From contig HG738140.1 of the NCBI GenBank assembly GCA_000499405.2, positions 1,265,272 to 1,329,271 on the forward strand: a DNA stretch of 64,000 nt, read 5' to 3'. Made by a program: the position numbers and the translations under genes. Positions 27,001 to 39,684 of this stretch are shown here, one piece after another. The stretch is from Onchocerca volvulus. Taxonomy: Eukaryota > Nematoda > Chromadorea > Rhabditida > Onchocercidae. Positions within the stretch are counted from its first letter, which is position 1. Every line of letters begins with the position of its first letter. Under the pieces are notes generated by a model. The model was not told the origin of the DNA. It ran no database searches and worked only from the letters and a program-made list of their open reading frames with translations.

Positions 27001-30000
27001 TCAACCGTTTTTGTCATTCTTATCATCATCCTTATTGTCTTTGTTATCTTTGTCACCATCATTTCGTTTATCGGATTTTAATTTTAAAACAATTTTTTTC
27101 TTGAATGGACAATGCCTGAAAAAAAAAATAATCAGATGAGTGAAATAACTAGTGACATACTGAATATTTTAATTGTTTATAACTAATAAAGTAATTAAGA
27201 GAAGAAAGGAAAACTAATGGTGATGTCGTCAAAATGACGTATGGCGAATTTTTTAATATGATAAGTCTAAAAATAATAGATAAATTAATAAAATTAATAG
27301 CTCTGAGGATGTCTGAACATAGCTCTAGGATCGTCTAATATTATGATTAAAAGTGGAAATAAGAACAAAAAATTGGCAGTAGTATTTAAAAAAAGTGAAA
27401 TATTTCAACAAAAAAAAAAAAATTATTTTTAAATGATAGTGAAAAATATTTATATGTTCGTCTCATCTACTTGGACAATAGTATCAACCTAATGAAAATA
27501 CTCATCGGAAGTCCCGAGAAAATCTGATGACTGAGGGAGAGTTATTTGCAAGAGCATGTTCCTGTTACCAATTTGTACTAGATGAAAAAAAGGGGGGACT
27601 TACTCTAAAATGATGTTGTAAAACCACCAAGCGAGGGGTACCGAGCGAATTATTCGCAATATAGGCGACTCTCTGAAATAACAGAAGTCACCTTATGAAC
27701 ATTTCATTTCATTTAATATCTTGTAATGAAATGTTAAATAATTTTGAAGGAAAAAAAAACCTACCTGCAAGGATGAAAAAGGAAATGATTACTCACATCA
27801 AAGTATGATTTTCTGGTCCACTCGCGTGACATATTTTGCACGGCTTCATACACGCCAATTTTGGACATTCCTTTTTATCATGATCTTGGGGAAATTTGTG
27901 AATAGCCATACAATATCGGCAAGGATGTGTCTGAAAAACAAGGAATACAAGTAAGAAAATCAGGTAATGAAATTAGCTCGGGAATTCTTTTCGGCTGAGA
28001 AAGCATACATTCAGACATATATTTGTAACTTAATAAATGTTAATCGAAAGAAGATAAAACAAAATTTAAAAAAAAAATGATTCAAGTATAAAATAAAGCA
28101 TTTTGAGCTTTGAATTTCAAATAATCCAAATATAAAGTTTGGGTCATTCAAATCTGAAGTTTGAAAACCTAAAATTTTCCAAAAAAGAAAAAAAAAAGAC
28201 AAAATAAATTATACTTATCAATATCGCACAAATATACAGCTTAATAACGCTCAGGTTTATTTTGCTGACAGTTGAAGAGACGGCATATCATTTTCTCGAA
28301 TTTCTTTGAGCTTATTTAATTGCTGATTGCAGAAACTTTCATTCAAAGTGAGATTCTGCTTTTTTTTTAATGGCCTGAATCATCAGCTATCAATATGGAT
28401 ACAGGTCAACTGAATTTAACTTCATAATTTTAACATCTCAGACATTATATTATTCTTTATTGAACGGTAATCGATTCCACTGATATTTATCAAAAATATA
28501 TGAATCACAGAACTTCATTACCGATGTGGATGGTCTAATGCTTTGTAAATCTGATTGTAGATTTCCAGGCGGCAAATGTGAAGAAGTAGGTGTGATGGGT
28601 GATGTGCCGAATAATGAAGAATTCAAATTTGGTATGAAGGAATCAAATTGAGCCGGATGATTCGAAATCGGATCTCGAGAAGCAACTGGTAAATAGCTGG
28701 GAAATCGTAAGGGCGAAAATGGTGGAGACCTAAAATTATTTCCAAAATTATCATTCCGTGATGTTACGGACTCTTGTAAGTCTGCTTGATGATCGATTGA
28801 ATCTAATAAGTCAGTCTTTGGTATTGTATTTTTTCCCTCCGGTGACATCCGTCTTGGTATTACTGATGGGACTGCTGATTCTACCAGATCTATCAAGTTT
28901 TGCAAAAGATGATTTCCTGGTTCACAGTAATTGTACAATTCCCTGAAAATCATTTTGACATAATAAACAAATTATACTCACTTATGGCCAACAAAGGTTG
29001 TTTTGGGTACAATCGATCTGCTTTAGTCATCCAAATAATGCCTTGTGGCCAATAAAGATTATTATGGTATTTGAAAAAAGTTATAAATTCCATTTATAAC
29101 TTATGACAGATATGATAATCCGATAAGAAAGTGAAAAATAACGAAAATGCGATAACTTGATCATTCATGACAAAATTGCTAACCTTTCTCTACGCTGAAT
29201 ATGTTCTACTGAAAAAAAATCTGTAGGCAATGAAGAACTCATGGAAATATTATCAATAGTACGCCTGAAATAAAAGAACTGTTTTATCATACGTTACATA
29301 TAATTCACAACAGATAATTCAAATAATTCTAAAATGTCCTAAAAATGCAGGAAAGTAATTAATGCAATTAATTTGTTACTTTTCTTTATGACAAATTTCA
29401 TAACTGATATGTCATTAATATTGACACTAAAGGAAGAATAATCTGATGGTTTGCATTATAAATTTTTCAACAAAACATAATTGCGCTAATGTCATTAGAC
29501 ATATTAAAAAAATATTGTTATATAAAAAAATTTACTTTTTTTTTTAAATTGAAATGTTGCAACTAAGAGATTTCTCTCATGCAAAAAAGAAAAAAAAAGT
29601 GCAATAAATTCTGGTAAACACATGAAATGTAGCAGAATAAATGAATGGAAATAAATTATTGAAATGAACTGGAAAACAAACAGTACCAAATACTAAAAAA
29701 AACCTAGTGCCAACAAAATTTCTTTAAAAAATTTGAAATGTTAGAGTATATCTCTTTAGGTAAAAAAGAAAAAGAAGTTTTATGAAAACGTGGAATGTAG
29801 TTAAATAATAAATGGAAATATACTAATGAACTGAATTAAAGAAATGAGGTGATGAACTGAATCGAACCAATTACTTGATTAAAACTAAATTAGTAACTGA
29901 AATAAAATGAAACATTTAAATTGATCAAGTAAATTAATGATATAAACTAGGTCAAATTTAAAGTTTCCATCCAATAATTAGAATAATAGTTTTATTTCGT

Positions 30001-30770
30001 AACAATAAGCCAAACCATGAATCATAGAGTTGAGATTCCAGAGTACCATGCTCTACGAGAGGTAATGATGTAAAGTGTAATACACTCTCAATCTTCTCTC
30101 TGATAATCGGTGATGAAAGTGGTGAATCGTAACCATTATCAAACTGCAAAATGATTGAGATAGTAAACGATTTAAAAATTAAATTTCATTGAAATAGTTA
30201 ACTAAGTAAATCGAAAATAACATTTTAATAACAATAGCATTGAATTAGGCAATATATATGTATATCAGAAGCATAAAACAAGCCAAGTGTTGGCTAACAA
30301 AAGATCAAATAGCTTTGAATTGAGCTTATTTCGAGAGATTTAATTTTTTTGAAAGATTTAATCGACTGTTAAAATCAAATTAGCTTTGCAAGAAATACTG
30401 TACCGAATAATTTGATAGTTCTTGATAATCTTTATGTTATCAGAAAAATTGAAGTGAGATGAATATTTATGTAACCTAGTTGATGTCAAATTAATCTAAT
30501 TATAGACTTAATTAATACATACAGATATATAATAAAATTATTTAGTTAATTAAGATTTTGAAAGATTTTGAATAAAATACAAACCGGTTTGTATTCTTCA
30601 TCTAGATCATTCCTTAGATCATGAAGTGCTTCTGATCGATTTCGTTTATGATCGCTTTCTTTTTTCTGATCATATTGCTTCTGATTCTTTCCTTTTTTCT
30701 CATTATTTCCTTGCTCCGCACTATTTTCTTTTTCTGGCTCTGAACGGCATTCGCGATTATTAGTATCCAT
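27001..30770 (-). CDS. Nanos-family CCHC zinc-finger RNA-binding protein
   Basis: A complete six-exon model of 354 aa, in phase throughout: 30770-30585, 30143-30016, 29264-29184, 28942-28522, 27930-27797, 27115-27001. Nanos proteins act with Pumilio-type partners to repress maternal mRNAs in germ cells. The domain at residues 276-320 contains CRYC, DHDKKEC, CKIC and HASGPENHTLMHCP. The second knuckle has the canonical C-x2-C-x7-H-x4-C spacing; the first is shorter than usual (C-x2-C-x9-H-x4-C against x12 and x10), which is odd. The N-terminus is charged (EKENSAEQGNNEKKGKN) and the middle is Pro/Ser-rich, probably disordered. The C-terminal tail is Lys/Asp/Asn-rich. GTCATTTCAG about 22 bases upstream of the ATG is a probable trans-splice acceptor. 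The finger identifies the family with good confidence; which C. elegans nos gene it matches is not determined. Confidence 0.85.
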
Positions 30771-33700
30771 TGTATAGCCAGCAAAATTGAAGCTGAAATG
30801 ACAAAAAGTAATTAATTAATGTAAGATTTTGTCCTTTGTCTCTCTTAGTATGATAAGATGGGTTTTATCAAAATAATAACATTTTTCGCATTTTCGTTAC
30901 ATGACCTTTTCCGGAAAACAGTACTTCACTGATCCGGTAACATCCGTAAAACGGAACTTTTCCCGCCCTCTTACTCTATCGTTTGGTTAATTGTACTGAT
31001 TCTCGGATCGCATATTTCGACGTGAAAAATAAAAAATTAAATAATAAGCATGATAACATTATTCTAATATGATAATATGCACTAATTCCCGCTTTACTTT
31101 CGCATTTATACACGATATATTTCGGCTAAGCGTCATGATAATATTCCTCAAGACCTTTGACCTCTGTATTAAAGATTACTATTTCTTCCCAAAGCAAAGT
31201 TGGACTATAGAATGTACAGGAAAAAAGGAAAAGAGCGACAAACCTAAAAAATGAATTAGCAACTTATTTTCAACTTGAGGGATATCTCATGCAAGGCACT
31301 GAGTAAATAAATGAGTAAAACTTTAAAATATCAGAAATATCGAGAAAACGAAATTTATGCAATGATTGTCAACCTTTTTTTTTTCTTTTATTATCTCACG
31401 TACGCGTAAATTTCTCGATTGTCTCACGTTCGTGTCAACCTTCGATCAAAATCAGAAGTTCATATATTAAAAAAAAAAAAGAAAAAAAAAGAACAGAAAA
31501 GGAACGGATTTTTGTTAAAGCTATAAATATTAGATAGCTTATAGCAATCTATAGAATACCAAATTATCGTCAGAAGAACCGTGCGGTTGTTTTTTTCCAA
31601 GTGATAGACAACCTAGGCTAATTTATCACCGGGAGATTATCACTTATCACTGAGATATCCCGAATTACCGCTGCATAGCGTGTACCAAGAAAAATTGAGA
31701 AAAAGACAAATTTTTGAATAATTTTACGGCGGTTAATTTCCTCACGCCCATTACCCCTCCTCATACGCCTAGTTTTCTCACGCCCACTTATTCTAGTTCG
31801 AATTTATTGATTGAAACGTATAGAATGATGGAGCCAGTTATCTAGCATATTGCTTAAATCATCTTCAATTTAACAGATTTTTTTACAAAAATAGATAATG
31901 GTAATCTTGTGAGTATTCTGGGCATTGCTTTATTGATTTTAAAGGTTTTACGAAGATTGAAACTTTCGTGAACCTAATTAATGCGTCATCCATCCTGTCC
32001 GGTAAATTGTTGTTTGGAAGATATCGAAATATGACCGGGAAAATATTCTCAGTACGTAATTCGCATCATCCATTCCGTCGAAGAAGTATGATTTGGAAAG
32101 TAGCAAAGCACGGCGAAAAATATATCATCTGTGCGTGATTCATCCATTCCATCGGATTCGTATCATCTGGATTCATTCCGTCGGATTCATATCATCTGGA
32201 TTCATTCCGTCATCCGTTCCGTCGGTATAGCATCGTTCAATTGATCGATTCCGTCGCAGAAACATCGTTTGAACGATTACTGAAGCATGGCGAAGAATAA
32301 TATATCCTCAGTGCATAATTCATCCATTCCGTCGGGGTAGTATCATTTGTTAAGTATCAAGGTGCAGGCAAGAAATATATCATCTGCACGTACGTGATTC
32401 GTGTCATTCATCTCGTTAAAGTAAATAATGGATTAGAGAGTATCAAAGCTTGGCTATTCTCAGTGCGTGATTTGCGTCATCCATTCCGTCGCAGGAGCAT
32501 CGTTTGGAAGAATCAAAGTATGATGAGGAATATATATCATCTATGCGTGATTCACGTCATTCGTCGTGTCAGATTAATATTGTTTTGAAAGTATCAGAGA
32601 TTGACTGTCCTCAGTGTGTGCGTGATTCGCAACATCCATCCCGTTGAGGTAAAATGTGCATTTGGAAAGTATCAACTATGACTGTTCTCATTGCGTGATT
32701 CGCGTCATCTATTCCGTCGATATCAAAACATGACTGTTCTCAGTGCGTGATTCGGGAAGAATCAAAATATCATCTGTACGTGATTTACGTCATCCAAGCG
32801 TTGAAGTAAATTTGGATTGGAAAGTATCAAACATACTGTTCTCATTTGCGTGATTCGCATCATCCATCCCGTCGGTATCGAAACATGATTGTTCTTAGTT
32901 TGTGATTCGCGTCATCCATCCCGTCGGTATCAAAACATGATTGCTCTCAGTGCATGATTCGTGTCATTCATATTGTTTGGAAGGATCAAAATATCATCTG
33001 TACGTGATTTACGTCATCCAAGCGTTGAAGTAGATTTGGATTGGAAAGTATCAAAATATGATGAAGAATATATCCCATTATTATCCAGAAAATTACGAAT
33101 ACTATATCATATATATCGGAGAGTAAAATATTGAACAAATTGGCATCACCTATAATTCAATCAAAACAACACATACTTCTTGCATGACAAACTTCTGAAG
33201 TACGAAGATATGCAATGCTATTAAGCTTGTCAAGTTAACCATAAATCTCATAATTATTAAACGTGCGCGCATACCTCATGGTGATGTGATGAGGTCAAAT
33301 CGACTGATCGATATTTATCGAGCGAATTATTTCGCATCAATGTCGCGAAACATTTACTCTATTATGATTCCCGACCTTTCTATGGGGTCAATCTTCTCTG
33401 TGCTATTTCAATTCTCTCCTTTAGCATTTGCCCTTTGCTATATTATTTTCGCCGCCACGAACTTATGACCCCAACATCAAAATATCGCATTGCGTCTCAT
33501 CTACGGAATTGTATGATGATTTCGTGTTGCGTCGCAGAATTATCTATCTCTTTCTTAATTCTTCATCGCGAACTCTTGATTCTTACATTTAATACTTCAA
33601 GATATTTTATTGATTCTTGATTAATATGAATAGCAAAATTGCTTGAATCATTATTTCTTCATCTTTTCTCATTCTTTCAATGGGAAATTCTGAAGTCCAG

Positions 33701-35083
33701 GATTTTGCATAATCCTTCGATAGAATATTTTGTATTTCAGGATTCCGATGAAAAAATTCATTGAAATTATCAGTGATATAAATCGCATGATATATTCCAA
33801 GATATCATTTTATATTGATGTTATTCTGCGTAGCAGTTGATGTCTTGCATTTGCTATTATTAATAAACGGTGGATGAAGTTTGTGTGGATTAACATAAAT
33901 GTTTGTGTATAATTGAAAAAGTTTTATTTATTACATTTCTAAATTATAAAAATAAGTAATTACATTCAATATTGTCATCTATCAAAAATAGGGAAAACAT
34001 ATTAAAAAAAAAAAAAAAGTTTGGAAATTTTTAAAATTTTTGAATATTTTATATTTCTCAAATTTTATTAAACTAAAACAATAATTGATATCGTACCAAC
34101 GCAAAAAAAATTAGGAAAAGTCAAGAAAGAATTGCTTACTTAAGATGATTCTCGGAAGATTAGCCGATCACTGGCAAGATAATTTGGTAATCAAATACAA
34201 ATTTGCAAAATAAACCGAATAAATTACTTTTCAAAGATCAACTCCATTTTCCTTGATCTTTTGCATTGTTTTTGATCATTTTGATCTAATTCAGTTATAA
34301 AAATATTCAGACATTTTTATTGTAACATCGAAAATTACTATAGCATAATATTAAAATTTAAAAAAGATTTTAAAATTAAAATTGTCAATTTAAAATGTTG
34401 CATAAAATTCAAAAAAGTGACTTTTTTAGTTTTTAGTGTGCAAGATAATCTTTCGTAAAAATTGTTCACATGTATGGAAAGCAATTCGATTTGTTCCAAT
34501 TATCAGCAACTTATCTTTTACATAATATATCCATAAATATGCAAATAATAGTAATTATGGTACATTTTCTGATTGATTTTTTTTTTTCATTTATTTGAAA
34601 TTATTACTATAACAAGTTTATTCCATATTATATTTGTATCACTTGGAATATTTTAACAGTTCATAGCGAACATCATTTCAAAATTTCCAAAAGATAAAAC
34701 GATAAACAAATTGATGTCACCCGATGTCACCACTCAGAAATGCGCATTTGTCCGATTGTAATAATTGACTGATAACGGATGATTGGTTCTTTTTTCTATT
34801 GATAATCACGTAGAATATTTTTTCACAGAATAATCAAATCACGTTTTATACGTTTTCGCTAACTGCCTATTAAGTCAAATGATAATCTTCCAATAGCTAC
34901 GCTTTACAGGAAGTCTTCCTTCAGAAACTTTATAGATGACGTGTCAATTTTGATACGATTTTAAGAATCAGAATTTTTCATTTTCCTGAAAATATCTTCT
35001 CTATTCCATTTTAATTTCGAATTTCGAATTCTTTGTTAAATGTAACGGAGAAAGTTTATACTGTCCCGAATATTTCAATACAA
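30771..35083. other. shared upstream region of nanos (-) and the lysine-rich gene (+)
   Basis: A 4.3-kb divergent intergenic region. It contains short repeats of 'tctcacg' and 'ctcacgccca' at 31390-31800 and a GC-richer repeat array at about 31979-33080. The open frames at 33286-33620 have no recognisable domain. Promoters of both genes should lie here, but I cannot point to a specific element. Confidence 0.5.
31979..33080. repeat. degenerate GC-richer repeat array (GTGATTCGCGTCATCCATTCCGTCG family)
   Basis: The core 'tgcgtgattcgcgtcatcca' + 'ttccgtcg' and its variants recur about 14 times, interleaved with 'ttggaaagtatcaaa' and 'aatatatcatctg(t/c)acgtgatt' blocks. The spacing is irregular (about 30-110 bases). 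One higher-order block of about 70 bases, from 'atcaaaatatcatctgtacg' through 'ggattggaaagtatcaaa', occurs at about 32761-32830 and again at about 32987-33056 with about one substitution. It is markedly richer in CG dinucleotides than its surroundings. Confidence 0.8.
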
Positions 35084-37227
35084 ATGAATATTTGTCGGGA
35101 GAAGAATTTACAGTTGACACGAATGACAGTTGCTGTAGCTATCATGATGATCATGTCAACAATTCTATGTTTGAAAAAGAAAAAGAAAAAAAAAAAGACG
35201 AAGAAAAAAAATTTAAACAATTTGCAAAAAGCACTTCAATCTAATGAAAAAAAGGAAAAAGTTAGTGTTTTGCCATATTTACTCCTGTTTCGAATCTTTC
35301 CCATTCTGAATTCCAGTTAACGTCGTAAATTTTGCGTAACAAAGCGTCTGATGTCGCAGTTTTGAGGATTTTAATATTTGTCTTTCTAATATTTTGATTC
35401 TTTATTTTACATAGAAATGATCTATTTTTCTGGCAAAATAATCCAAATTTGCCCTTTCGCATTTTACTCCTAAAATGAGCTAATTTTGCTTTTTGATTTG
35501 AAAAACTTTTAATAAATATTTATTACATTATTGCTTGCTTACTAGTGTAACTAATTAAATTAATTAGCGCGTATTTATTAAGTTAAAATGTTATTTAATT
35601 GTTGTTACAACTTAATCGATCAATTTCTTTTAGGTTGAAAAAGATACACCTAAAATTGAATCAAAAGGAAAAGAGAATTTATTAACTTCAGATCAACCAG
35701 CGGAAACGATAAATAACAAACAAGTATGCCATTTTTTTTTTTTATTTCTTAAAATTTTGTGAAATCTTTAATTTAAGAGAAAACTTTACTTGATCCATTC
35801 AATCAGCTCTATGAACTTTATATATTAATCATTTTATTTGTTCTGTCAAATTTCGGATATTTTTATTGAATTGATCAGGAAATGCTTCCCCTAACTTTTC
35901 ATATTCTCAAAGTGATCTTTACAAACGGAAAATGTATGTAAGTATCATACATCCTTACGTGATGTTTTTTCTATCATCTTCCTTCTACCATTTCCATCAT
36001 TTCAACTCTTTCTTGCAAGAAAAATAAAATGAAAAATACTCTTAAAATTTGAAATTTATAGAGTAAAGAAAAAATTCCAAATATAATTTATCTTCTTAAT
36101 TTTTTTTTTTTTTTTTTACAGTCATTAAAAGATAAAGTTTACATAATAAATTTGAAGAATTCATATTTTTATATACTACATCTGGCAACAGCTATAGATT
36201 TCTGTTTAGCTTAATTTAGGCTTAATTTTACTTAATTCCCTACTTAAATTATGATCAGTGCGATCATTTTCTACACTTTTATCGTTTTATAGATTTTGCC
36301 AAATGATGATGGTAAGAAAAAAAAGAAGGCACATTATGAACATAATATATCGCCAAGTCAAGTTAGAATTTTTTTTTCTTTTTTTTCTTTTCACATTTAA
36401 TAATAATTATTTGAGTGATTGCTAAAATCAGATATATTTTCATATGTTTCCAGAAGAGTATTTTCAAATATTTAAGGAGTTGAAGTTTAATTTTCTTAGT
36501 TTGGTAGTATGGATATTTATGGTGATCAATTTGGACCATTTCTTAGTCCAGATGACAAAGAACCATTTTATCCTCCTGTTGTGGAACCTACAGCGTCAAA
36601 AAAACGAAAACGAGAAGAGGAACTCGAAAAAGATAAAGAGGAGAAAATCAAGGAAGGATTTTATCAAGTAAATTGTTTTTAAAATTACACCATACTTATT
36701 CATCTGTAAAAAAAAAAAAGTGGTAATGCTATGTTTGATTGATTTCCCTTTAAATTTCATGATTTCTTGGACTAGTAAAAGTAATAGAATAATTTATAAT
36801 TCTAGTCATAATATTAGCGTAATTTTCATATGTGATAATCTTTTGTTGTGACAGAAAATCCATTGATTTTTTCTAAATTCTGAAATTCAAAAAAAAAAAA
36901 AAAAAGATATTAGCTTTACTGAAGTAATGTTGAAAAAAAAATTGCTTAATTTAAAGAGAAATTGTTGAGTTTAAATGGAATTATTGAATTTCAAATTCAA
37001 TTAGACCTTTTAATCCAGAGTTTTGATCAATTGATAAGTTGCAGTCACGATCTGATGAAGATGATACACTTGAGCCAATCAAGAGTTTGAAAGATGAAGA
37101 AACGGATCCAGCAGATAAAACAAATGAATCGAAAAGAATCACAACAATGAAAAATACTTCACATCGAGCTACTCAAAGTAGGAAACTGAAAAGTCATGCA
37201 GATGATGAAAAAGAGAATGAAAAATGA
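35084..37227 (+). CDS. lysine-rich protein with N-terminal membrane anchor, function unknown
   Basis: Five exons in phase: 35084-35260, 35634-35723, 36293-36361, 36500-36667, 37045-37227 (228 aa; stop TGA). After MNICREKNLQLTR comes a hydrophobic run (MTVAVAIMMIMSTILCL), then poly-lysine (KKKKKKKKTKKK), which fits a signal anchor with a basic flank. The rest is charged and low-complexity (KKRKREEELEKDKEEK, DDEKENEK) with a short Phe/Pro-rich patch (FGPFLSPDDKEPFYPP). No family is recognised. An AATAAA signal lies at 37330-37335. The first exon is uncertain: a different frame is also open across 35000-35242, and the donor at 35261 is GTTAGT. A 59-nt open segment at 35881-35939 ends at a good donor but would break the frame. 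Exons 3 to 5 are the most secure. Confidence 0.55.
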
Positions 37228-39684
37228 AGGAATCAGAAAAATTAAAAATAATGTAGTAAAATTTGAACTAAAAAATTTAAGAATGCATATTTATTATTCG
37301 TGCATTTATACATTTTTGTCGTTAATTTAAATAAACCATATTACTCTGTGATATAAATATGACAAGTTCTGATAAATATAAGATCATTGTTGATCGGTTG
37401 TCCATTCTTCTGTCCCGTTTTTCAACATCTAAATTTGAAATTACAATCGATTCATAGAAAACATGATCACTTTCAATTCAATAAAAAATTTTATTTTTTT
37501 TTTTTTTAACACATCTGGAAAAATTCCATCTTGTAAACTCCATTGCTATCACTTGGCTTATTGCTCTTAGAGATAGGCATAATCATATCATTGCGATATT
37601 CAGATAATTTCTTGGCCGCTATATCATTTCTGATAATTTCTTGGCCACATTTTCTATCTTAAACTGATGATAACGCACAATAATAATCATATAAGAGAAA
37701 AGGAATGGTAATAGTGAATTTTTGGGCGAATCAAAAGCCGTTTAGAACTTGAAAATATGTGTATTTTTCCTTTCAAAATATTTGCCTTATTTGTTCATGA
37801 TGATTGTAATGTTTGTCTTTTTTTATCAAGCTATATGAACAGAAAATTTATCATTTCTTCCTTTACTCTTCATCCTTATCTTCAAAAATTCTGATCAGTA
37901 ATAATTTCATTGAATAGTTGCAAACATTATTCCTATTCTAATATTTCCTATATTTGGTGAAGATAATAAATTGTGGAAGAAAAAAGAATTCAAAATTTCA
38001 TGAAACTATTATCTTATATTAACATGCTTAAATTCATTAAAAATATTCCGGTATTTTTTGATCTGAACTCATTCACATTACTCTATATCAGAGATATTAA
38101 TCTATTACTGTACAAGTGTACTCGTTCAATTTGCATAGTTGATGAGATCAAAAAATTAGACAACCGTCAATATAAAAATATAGATGTTTCATCATATAAA
38201 AAAGTAATTGCAGGATATTTGATAATCATCAGAAAAAGATGAAAGCAATTGTGGAAATTACTTCTGACTTCAGTAAAAATTTACTAGTTCTAAACATTAA
38301 TACGTGTATCCGTTAAGATTTAAAAGAAAAAATATCAGCTGTAATACAAGTGGAATGAATTCCAGTCTTTTCCATAAAGTTTCAAAAAATGATTTGGTGC
38401 TCCACAAGCACTTTGATACGATCCTATTACTCTTGAATTTTTTTTTTTATCATCCACAGCTTTCGTCTATTTCTCACCAATAAATGACTATCAAATCAAC
38501 TTCTTAACAATTTCGGATTACTCGAGCAAACATATCCATTTCTAAGAATTTATACCTGTCATATTTGAGTAATTAACATTATTAATTATCATACATCATT
38601 TTTTAGGCACAGAGTTAAATACCTCTCTTCGGTGTTGTGTAAAATCCAAGCAGCCATTGGCGGAATCAGAATCGTAACAAAATTCAAATCAGGTTCTAAA
38701 GGACTTCATTTGACTAGAAATCCCAATTAACATTTGCTACCCGTTTGAAAGCATATTACATATTTAACAGATGCTTCCAGGAGACTTTTAGGAATGCGAT
38801 AATAAAATGTGCAAGTTATGTTGGATTCATATTGCTTTCATTAGGAGAAGCAGAAGTTATTTAATGAAAATGTTATTATACTAACAAAAACAATGGGACA
38901 CAAGTACGCATAATCCTACGGAAAAAATATGAAAAGTCATGCCTGAATGCCCACAAATGGGATGAAAATGATAATATGGTAATCAAACAATCGCTAATAT
39001 GAAAAAAGGAACTAAAGAAAAAACGAGCCAAACAAGACGTTCAAAAAAATTATTCTTTTTATTGAAAATGCACACTATGCCAATCACAATTACTTAATCA
39101 TCATAATTTTTTCCGAGAAACTTGTATCACACTTGTTCTCTCCTATATTCCGCTTATCCTTTTAGGCACGGACAATTAAAGAAGAAAAATGGCTGTATTG
39201 TGCTTCGAATTACATCAGGACCACAAAAACTTCTTCAACCGCTCGGAAAAGAAAACATTATGAAAAGAAAAAAACTTCTTGATAGTAAAAAAATGAAATT
39301 CGGTAGAAAGGAAAGTACAACGATAAGTTAGACAATAAACTTATTTTTCGGCAATATAAATAAACAAGGAAGTAAATTATTCAATGAAAATGATTGGAAA
39401 AATGAATAACACCATACATAATATGAAAATTCTGTTTCACGGAGAAAGTCTGTACTATACGTACGAAAGAAAACAAATCAATGAGATGCACTGTTTGAAT
39501 AACAATGAATAAATGTAATATATGTAATTCAAATTAAATTTAAAAAGAAAAAAAAGTGGTGCAACGAAAAAAATGTTTGAGAATTTGAGGAAAATATTAA
39601 TTGTTCAAAATTTTTTGAAACGATTCTTTCGTGCAGAAATTCAAATAAAAGAACTGCCCTCCTAATATTGTTGCTTTATTCTGC
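37228..39684. other. intergenic between convergent genes
   Basis: This is the 3' flank of the lysine-rich gene (+) and of the TIAR gene (-). It holds an AATAAA at 37330-37335 for the former and a minus-strand AATAAA at 39680-39675 for the latter. Open frames 37973-38242 and 39122-39331 lack ATG starts, splice support and recognisable motifs. Nothing else is seen. Confidence 0.5.

Noticed and set aside
28758..28946. Plus-strand frame opposite nanos
   Set aside because: Shadow of the nanos exon 28942-28522.
35881..35939. Extra exon of the lysine-rich gene (NASPNFSYSQSDLYKRKMY)
   Set aside because: 59 nt with phases that clash with both neighbours; the five-exon model works without it.
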